Positions 58,796-64,000 of a stretch of DNA of 64,000 nucleotides are shown here, in pieces; within the stretch, counting starts at the first letter, position 1, and every line of letters starts with the position of its first letter. The notes below the pieces were generated by a model. It ran no database searches. It was not told the DNA's origin and saw only the letters and a program-made list of their open reading frames with translations. Made by a program: the position numbers and the translations under genes. Source of the DNA: Acidobacteriota bacterium (GTDB lineage: Bacteria > Acidobacteriota > Aminicenantia > Aminicenantales > Saccharicenantaceae); contig JAWSUF010000002.1 of NCBI GenBank assembly GCA_033549365.1, positions 350,082 through 414,081 on the forward strand, in the 5' to 3' direction.

Positions 58796-60117
58796 CCCGC
58801 GACCCGCGCTGGAAGGCCGCAGCCGACCTCCTGCCCGTTTTTCAGAAGATCGGCCGCGCCTCGCTCAACCACGACATCCAGAACAGCCACAGCGGAAACA
58901 TGGCCGTGCGCTGGACGGACGCCTCCGGCCGGGACCGGATCGCCATCACGGCCACGGGGTCGCAGAAGGGCGATCTCGATGAAAGCGGAATCTGCATCCT
59001 GTCTCCCGACACGACCGACTACGGCTACTACAAGGCCTCGTCCGAAACCGACATCCACGTCCGGATCCTGTCCGCGCCGGGCGTGCGGGCCTCCATGCAC
59101 GCCCACGTCAAGGACCTGGTTCTGGCTACGCTCGACGACGTCCCCAAGCCGTCCGAGCCGCCGCCTTTCCGGCCGGTCGATCCCCTCGGCTACGCCCACC
59201 TGGGCCGGGAGATTCCGGTCGACTGGTTCGCCGTCCCCAGCGGATCGGTCGAGATGACGCGCGTCGTTCCGGAAAGACTGTTGTCGCGGCCGCTCACGGT
59301 CATTTACGCCCACGGCGCCGTGGCCCGCGGCCGGACTCTGGCCGAGGCCTTTTTCCGCCTCTGCGTCGCCAACAACTCCGGCACTATCGTCCAGCTCCTC
59401 TGGAAGATCGGGGCCGATGTCGAGGAGCTGCGACGGCGGATCGGCGCGGATCCGGCGGCCTGCTTCGCGGACCTTCCTTCCGGCTATGAGGTCGAGGGCG
59501 ACGATTGCTGCGATTTTCCCGGCGAAGAGGAGCTCATCAGGGAGTTCCGGAAAACGGGCGCCCGGATCTTCGAGTCGCGGCTTTCTCCCTTTCACACGGG
59601 AAGCGCCTCGGTCCGCGGTGTCGCCGACATGCTCTATGCCCCCAAGGCCTCCATGCCGAGGGATATCGGCGGCCCGCTTCTCCGCCTCCCCATCGACGCC
59701 CGCGACGGTGACACGGCCGAGATCGCCATGCACAAGGCCATCTACGCCCGGAGCGATTTCCAGACCGTTCTTCACTGTTACGTCCCCGAGGCCGAGGCGG
59801 CGGCGCATTTTATCTATCCCGGAGAGAGCGAGCCGTCCGATCGCATCATTCCGCTCGATGCCGAAGGGGCCTTTCTCTACCTTGTGATCCCCATTCTGCC
59901 GCCCCGGTTCGACGTCGAGGATCTCGTGCGGCTTCTTCATGATTACAAGATGGTCGTTGTCCGCGGCGGGGGAGTCTGGGCGGTCGGCGGGCAGTCGCTC
60001 TCCGAAGTCCTCCACCATCCATCGTCGCTTCGCGAGATCTGCCTGATCCGGATCGGCGCCTTCGAGCGCGGGCTGGATCTCCGGAAAATGGAGCCGGCCA
60101 AGGCGAAAAAATGGTGA
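58792..60117 (+). CDS. Tandem class II aldolase/adducin-domain protein
   Basis: 441 residues containing two class II aldolase domains. The first (about 10-195) is complete: SGNMAVR, catalytic-type E85 in SSETDIHV, zinc His 103 and 105 in MHAHV and His174 in YAHGAVARG. The second (about 255-430) keeps the fold (GSASVRG, E310 in AEIAMHKAIY, H328) but has Cys-Tyr instead of the second zinc His (VLHCYVP) and Gly instead of the last His (VVVRGGGVWAVG), so it should not bind zinc. Class II aldolases cleave sugar phosphates such as fuculose-1-phosphate to lactaldehyde and dihydroxyacetone phosphate. Position between AOR and Lut genes fits an aldehyde-producing role. Confidence 0.85.
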   Translation: MTRDPRWKAAADLLPVFQKIGRASLNHDIQNSHSGNMAVRWTDASGRDRIAITATGSQKGDLDESGICILSPDTTDYGYYKASSETDIHVRILSAPGVRASMHAHVKDLVLATLDDVPKPSEPPPFRPVDPLGYAHLGREIPVDWFAVPSGSVEMTRVVPERLLSRPLTVIYAHGAVARGRTLAEAFFRLCVANNSGTIVQLLWKIGADVEELRRRIGADPAACFADLPSGYEVEGDDCCDFPGEEELIREFRKTGARIFESRLSPFHTGSASVRGVADMLYAPKASMPRDIGGPLLRLPIDARDGDTAEIAMHKAIYARSDFQTVLHCYVPEAEAAAHFIYPGESEPSDRIIPLDAEGAFLYLVIPILPPRFDVEDLVRLLHDYKMVVVRGGGVWAVGGQSLSEVLHHPSSLREICLIRIGAFERGLDLRKMEPAKAKKW

Positions 60118-60662
60118 AGGACGGGCGGCGGCCGGACGCCTTGTTTGTCGAGAAGGCCGTTGTGGCGGGAGCGGAGGTGCGGGCTGCGGCGGATGAAGCG
60201 GCCGCTCTTCAAGATGTGCGCCGGATCCTGGATACGGAGAAGATCGAAGGCCCTGTCGTCTGTGCCGGGGATCTCTTCGATGCGGCGCGAGGCGCCGGAA
60301 TTGCGGCCGTGCGGCCGGAAACACCGGAGGAGTGGCTTCGAGCCGCGGCCTCCGTCGTGAGAGCCGATTACGGGATCGCGGAGACGGGGACCCTCGTCCG
60401 ATTCGGGAGCGATGCCTTTGAAAACAACGCCTGGATGCTGCCGCCACATTGTTTCTGCTTTGTCGATGCCAGAGCGATCGTGGTTGTCCCCGAAGATCTC
60501 GCGCCCGCTTTGAAAGCTTGTTTTGAGGAGGACGGAAACGAACCCCGGGGTGCCTTCTTCGTCACCGGCCCGAGCCGGACGGCCGATATCGAATGCCTGC
60601 TGACACTGGGCGTCCATGGCCCCTCCCGCGTCGAGATTTATCTCTTGGATGGAAAGGAATGA
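60111..60662 (+). CDS. LUD-domain protein, LutC-like
   Basis: 183 residues, overlapping the aldolase gene by 7 bp. The LUD fold of LutC/YkgG is recognised from ADYGIAETGTLVRFGSD, FCFVDARAIVVVPEDL and the C-terminal FFVTGPSRTADIE followed by LLTLGVHGPSRVEIYLLDG. LutC is one of three proteins of the L-lactate oxidation complex LutABC; it has no redox cofactor of its own. The next gene supplies LutB and LutA functions in one chain. Confidence 0.9.
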   Translation: MVKDGRRPDALFVEKAVVAGAEVRAAADEAAALQDVRRILDTEKIEGPVVCAGDLFDAARGAGIAAVRPETPEEWLRAAASVVRADYGIAETGTLVRFGSDAFENNAWMLPPHCFCFVDARAIVVVPEDLAPALKACFEEDGNEPRGAFFVTGPSRTADIECLLTLGVHGPSRVEIYLLDGKE

Positions 60663-62764
60663 ACCGCAGAAAGAAAGAGTTCCCCGACCCTCGCCTCAGG
60701 GCGGTCCTGCGCTCGTTTGCCGAGGGCTACAAAGCCAAGCGCGAGGCCGCTTTCGCCGGGCTGGACTTCGAGGCGCTCCGCGACCGGCTGGCCGCCGTGA
60801 AGGATGCCGCCGTCAGGGATATGCCGGTCCTCCTTGACGCCTTCGAGCGGCGTGCAACGGCCCGGGGCGCCCGAGTGTTGCGGGCCGCAAGCGGCGACGA
60901 CGCCAACGCCCTCATCCGGGATATCCTGAAGGAACACAAGGCGAGAACCGTCGTCAAGAGCAAGTCCATGGTCAGCGAGGAGACTCGGCTCAACGCGGCT
61001 CTCGAGGAATGGGGATACCGGCCCCGGGAGACCGATCTCGGCGAGTGGATCGTCCAGTTGGCCGGAGAATGTCCCAGCCACATGGTCATGCCGGCCATTC
61101 ACATGACCCGGGGCGATGTCGCCGGGATCTTCGAGCGTCGTCTCGGCCGTGAGATGTCCGAGGACATCCCCGCCCTCGTCCGCACAGCCCGCGAGGAGTT
61201 GCGGCGGGAGATTTTCGAGGCCGGGGCCGGACTGACCGGGGCCAACGCCCTCATCGCCGAAAGCGGCGCGACGATGCTCGTCACCAACGAGGGAAACGGC
61301 CGGCTGTGTTCGAACGTTCCGCCCGTGCATATCGTCCTGGCCAGCATCGAAAAGATCGTTCCCACGGTCGAAGACGCGCTGCTCCTCCTCCGCATCCTGA
61401 CCCGGAGTGCGACCGGACAGATCATGACGAGCTACGTGTCTTTTCTCGCCGGCCCACAGCGGGAGCATGCCTACGTCATTCTTCTCGACAACAATCGGAG
61501 CGCCCTCCGCGAAGATCCCGTTTTCCGCGACGTCCTCCGCTGCATCAAGTGTTCGGCCTGCCTCAATGTCTGCCCCGTCTATCTCCAGGCTGGAGGGAAG
61601 GAATTCGCCCATATCTACATGGGAGGCATCGGCAGTCTGCTCACGGCCTGGATCCACGGCCTCGAGGCCTCGAAAAAGATGACCGATATGTGTCTTGGAT
61701 GTCACCGCTGTGACGCCGTCTGCTCGACGAAGATTCCGATTGCGGCGCTGGTTCGGGCGCTCAAGGAGAGGCTTGTGGATGAGACCGGCCAGGCGTTCTG
61801 GAAGCGCGTGGCCCTCGACGGCGTCATGGGCCGTCCGGGAGTTTCGCGGGCGGCCTTCGGGCTGGCCCGGGTTGCGCGGCCGGTTGTTTCGAAAAAAGGC
61901 TTTGCCCGAAATTTTCCCCTCGGGCTGGGCCGCTTTGACCGCGGACGCGCCTTGCCCGCCCCGGCCCGAAAGCCGCTGTCTGCGATTTTTGAGGTGTCGC
62001 GGGAGTCGAAATCAACCAAAGGCACGGTCGTTATTTTTCCCGGATGCCTGATCGAACAGGCTTATCCCGAAGTCGGCCTGGCCGCGGCCCGTGTGCTTGA
62101 AAAGCTGGGATACGACGTCCGGTTGGGGCCGGTTTCCTGCTGTGGCTTTCCCCAGACCAACGCCGGCCACACGACGGCGGCGGCGAAGACATTCAGAAAA
62201 GCGCTGAAAGATATGCCTGAGGAGGGGACTGTTGTCACGCTCTGCCCGACCTGCACGACGATGCTGGCCGAGATCGGCCCGTCAGCCGCGCCGTCCGAAA
62301 AGGCCGAGGCTCTTGCGGGCCGCGTGATGCCTTTCAGCCGGTTTCTGGCCCGCTTCGAAGCGGAGGCTTTGGCGTCCATCCAAAGCCGGGGCGGCGGCAT
62401 CGGACAAAAAACCGCGACTTATCACGACTCCTGCCACCACAAGCATGTCCTCGGAGCATCCGGGGAATCGCGTGAGATCGTGGAGTGGGCTCTCGGGAAG
62501 CCGCTTGTCGAGATATCCGAACCCGACGCCTGCTGCGGATTTGCCGGGCTTTTCTCCGCCTCCCATCCCGAAATCTCTCAGGCCCTGGCCGCCGACAAAC
62601 TGGAAGCCATCCGGGCGACGGGCGCCGGTCTTGTGGCCCTTGACTGCCCCGGCTGCCTGCTCCAGATCCGGGGCGCCTGTCGCTCGGCCGGCGCCGATAT
62701 CGAGGTCCGCCATACGGCCGAGATCCTCGACGAAGCGCTAGACCGACAGGCCGGAGAAACCTGA
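60659..62764 (+). CDS. LutB-LutA-type fusion: LUD, ferredoxin and two CCG domains
   Basis: 701 residues; the start ATG overlaps the LutC-like stop (ATGA) and GGAAAGGA precedes it. Domain order: LutB-type LUD domain (about 70-270; KSKSMVSEETRLNAAL, SGATMLVTNEGNGRL), two 4Fe-4S clusters (CIKCSACLNVCP near 294, CLGCHRCDAVC near 343), then two cysteine-rich CCG domains as in LutA/GlcF/HdrB (CCGFPQTNAG near 493 with CPTC; DACCGFAG near 623 with CPGC). LutA and LutB are usually separate proteins, so this is a fusion. It should oxidise lactate or another 2-hydroxyacid and pass electrons onward. Last gene of the operon. Confidence 0.92.
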   Translation: MNRRKKEFPDPRLRAVLRSFAEGYKAKREAAFAGLDFEALRDRLAAVKDAAVRDMPVLLDAFERRATARGARVLRAASGDDANALIRDILKEHKARTVVKSKSMVSEETRLNAALEEWGYRPRETDLGEWIVQLAGECPSHMVMPAIHMTRGDVAGIFERRLGREMSEDIPALVRTAREELRREIFEAGAGLTGANALIAESGATMLVTNEGNGRLCSNVPPVHIVLASIEKIVPTVEDALLLLRILTRSATGQIMTSYVSFLAGPQREHAYVILLDNNRSALREDPVFRDVLRCIKCSACLNVCPVYLQAGGKEFAHIYMGGIGSLLTAWIHGLEASKKMTDMCLGCHRCDAVCSTKIPIAALVRALKERLVDETGQAFWKRVALDGVMGRPGVSRAAFGLARVARPVVSKKGFARNFPLGLGRFDRGRALPAPARKPLSAIFEVSRESKSTKGTVVIFPGCLIEQAYPEVGLAAARVLEKLGYDVRLGPVSCCGFPQTNAGHTTAAAKTFRKALKDMPEEGTVVTLCPTCTTMLAEIGPSAAPSEKAEALAGRVMPFSRFLARFEAEALASIQSRGGGIGQKTATYHDSCHHKHVLGASGESREIVEWALGKPLVEISEPDACCGFAGLFSASHPEISQALAADKLEAIRATGAGLVALDCPGCLLQIRGACRSAGADIEVRHTAEILDEALDRQAGET

Positions 62765-62822
62765 GCGCCAATCTCAATTGACGTGCCGGAGGAGCCGTTG
62801 TGACACGGCCCTGAAGGAAAAA

Positions 62823-63005
62823 TCACATTAAGGCAAAATTCCGGCCAACGCAATGAAAATAGACTGCGATCTTGAAATGCCCTCGATTGCGGAAGCCCAT
62901 GACCGTTTTCTTGATTGCCTGAATTGTCGAGTTCAACGACTCACTGACGGTATTGGTAATCCAGTGCCTGAAGAACGTCAGGATGTTCTTCTTGGCGGGT
63001 TTCAA
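62823..63005 (-). pseudogene. ISL3-family transposase C-terminal remnant
   Basis: Sixty residues (KKNILTFFRHWITNTVSES, LNSTIQAIKKTVMGFRNR, HFKIAVYFHC) match the very C-terminal end of ISL3 (IS204/IS1001/IS1165) DDE transposases, including the final Glu region. The upstream part of the transposase is absent, and the frame breaks near 63010. No inverted repeats were found. It lies between the Lut operon and the radical SAM gene. Confidence 0.78.
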
Positions 63006-63041
63006 CGTCCGGCGGATATTTTTTCAGACTTGAAAGCGATG

Positions 63042-64000
63042 TCACTTGGACTCTTCGATGGCGTCCCTGCGGGCATGGGCGACTTGGCAAAAATACTCGC
63101 TCCAGCCGTCCAGCTGTCCTGTTTCCAGATGGGCGTGGGCCGGACACCAAAGACAGAGATTAATAATGGGGCAGGATCGACATTTTTCCAGGAAAACCGG
63201 GTCCGAGGAGGTTTTTGCGCGAATCTCGGGCACGAAATTCTCCCAGGCGTCGACCAGGCTCGTCGTCTTCAAATCCCGAATGCACTCGGGATGCCGGAGC
63301 GACGGGCAGAGGTGAAAAAATCCATTGGGGCTGATTGTGAAGCTCTTGTTCCCGACGCCGCAGCGGAAAAGATGCCGGCAATCGCTGTTTGATGGTTCGG
63401 AAAAAATGAATTTGTCGCAGTGTTTTTTCAGAGTCTCGGATCGTTCCTCGTCGGATGTCTCGATCCCGGCGATTTCCTCCGGGGTCAATCTTTCGCTGAT
63501 GATTTCCGAATTGCGCTCGGTGTTTCCATCGTAACGCAAATGGAGGACGGGATCAAAACGAAAAAAATCCCGGGTGTGCCGGCGGCAAAAAGCGGCGATT
63601 TCCGGAAGCTCATGAACATTGGATCTCACGGCCATGGCCTTGAGGTGCACGGGAATGTCGTTAACGAGAAGCAAATCCAGACCCTGCCGGAACGCGGCGA
63701 ATGACCCGGGTTTCCCTGTCACCCTTTCATAGGTTTCCTGCGTTGTGCCGTAAACCGTGACTTCAATATCCCGGGGAGGAAACTTTTTGAACAGGGCCAC
63801 ATGATCAGGGGTGATCAGGGCGGCGTTGGTGAAGACGGATATCAGCAACCCCTTTTTTTTTAGCGATATGTAGATTTCAGGGAAATCCTCGCGCAGGAGA
63901 GGCTCCCCGCCTGTGATCAAACACCACAAGGCATCCAAGGCGACGGCTTGATCGGCAAGTTCGGCGATTTCCGTAGCCGAGAGCTCATTCCGCGCTGCGT
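63042..64000 (-). CDS. Radical SAM/SPASM-domain protein, 5' end outside the window
   Basis: About 318 residues are visible; the frame is open to the right edge, so the radical SAM CxxxCxxC motif and start codon lie beyond it. Recognised by CLITGGEPLLREDF (the GGEP SAM-binding motif), TVYGTTQETYERVTG and a C-terminal SPASM domain with several Cys (CRHLFRCGVG, FHLCPS, CRSCPIINLCLWC) that binds auxiliary 4Fe-4S clusters. Such proteins mature peptides or modify protein residues; no precursor peptide gene is visible on this side, where only an IS remnant lies downstream. Substrate unknown. Confidence 0.9.
   Translation of the reverse strand, partial: AARNELSATEIAELADQAVALDALWCLITGGEPLLREDFPEIYISLKKKGLLISVFTNAALITPDHVALFKKFPPRDIEVTVYGTTQETYERVTGKPGSFAAFRQGLDLLLVNDIPVHLKAMAVRSNVHELPEIAAFCRRHTRDFFRFDPVLHLRYDGNTERNSEIISERLTPEEIAGIETSDEERSETLKKHCDKFIFSEPSNSDCRHLFRCGVGNKSFTISPNGFFHLCPSLRHPECIRDLKTTSLVDAWENFVPEIRAKTSSDPVFLEKCRSCPIINLCLWCPAHAHLETGQLDGWSEYFCQVAHARRDAIEESK

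Noticed and set aside
58711-60447. 578-codon open frame opposite the aldolase gene
   Set aside because: Antisense shadow; Arg/Pro-rich start and no domain, while the plus frame has the aldolase motifs.
1-64000. CRISPR array, rRNA or tRNA genes
   Set aside because: No regularly spaced identical repeats and no recognisable structural RNA gene was found on either strand.

Overview
The window is GC-rich bacterial DNA, densely coding on both strands. It looks like an environmental, probably anaerobic, Gram-negative-type bacterium related to Acidobacteriota or Candidatus Aminicenantes. The reasons are an Oar-like TonB-dependent receptor with a carboxypeptidase-type N-terminal domain, a complete Mla-type outer-membrane lipid transport operon, many secreted or lipoprotein peptidases (S46, M24, M28, M14), GH127/GH51/GH2 glycosidases and a tungsten-type aldehyde:ferredoxin oxidoreductase. 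The taxonomic call is inference from gene content; no rRNA or tRNA gene was seen.

Layout. 1-8.5 kb: 3' part of a sortilin/BNR-repeat protein (+), then a minus-strand group: AAA ATPase (DUF4143), LD-carboxypeptidase overlapping an S46 dipeptidyl-peptidase, a MenA-like prenyltransferase and a DUF2270 membrane protein. 8.6-12 kb: a TonB receptor behind a good sigma-54 promoter, closed by a strong terminator. 12-34 kb: a peptide-catabolism island with a GntR/FCD regulator, six M24 metallopeptidases, three paralogous exported esterase-like proteins, one M14 and two M28 peptidases, and an AstE-like deacylase. This island carries duplicated promoters and a gene-conversion-like tract. 34-43 kb: carbohydrate lipoproteins (GH2, GH127, GH51) and a third M28 peptidase. 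43-45.5 kb: an ABC exporter whose ATPase lacks its catalytic centre, then a dispersed repeat and a MazE-MazF fusion on one reading frame. 45.7-50.3 kb: a DEAD-box helicase, then PcnB and a translationally coupled DUF1538-DUF1538-PII module. 50.3-53.7 kb: Mla operon (minus). 54-56.6 kb: outer-membrane barrel, a decayed gene, and metK behind a promoter, a SAM-riboswitch-like leader and a terminator. 56.9-62.8 kb: a four-gene operon (AOR, tandem class II aldolase, LutC-like, LutB-LutA fusion). The right edge has an ISL3 transposase remnant and a radical SAM/SPASM gene that runs out of the window.

How the parts fit. Most of the left and central window suggests a scavenger of protein and plant or microbial polysaccharide. 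Exported peptidases release dipeptides and proline-containing peptides, the TonB receptor could import oligomers, and arabinan-type sugars are trimmed by GH127/GH51. The AOR-aldolase-Lut operon reads as an aldehyde to 2-hydroxyacid to 2-oxoacid route. A mosaic dispersed repeat with a conserved hairpin occurs at four places. Two IS remnants, an orphan gene 3' end and a shared signal-peptide tract show that recombination has been active.
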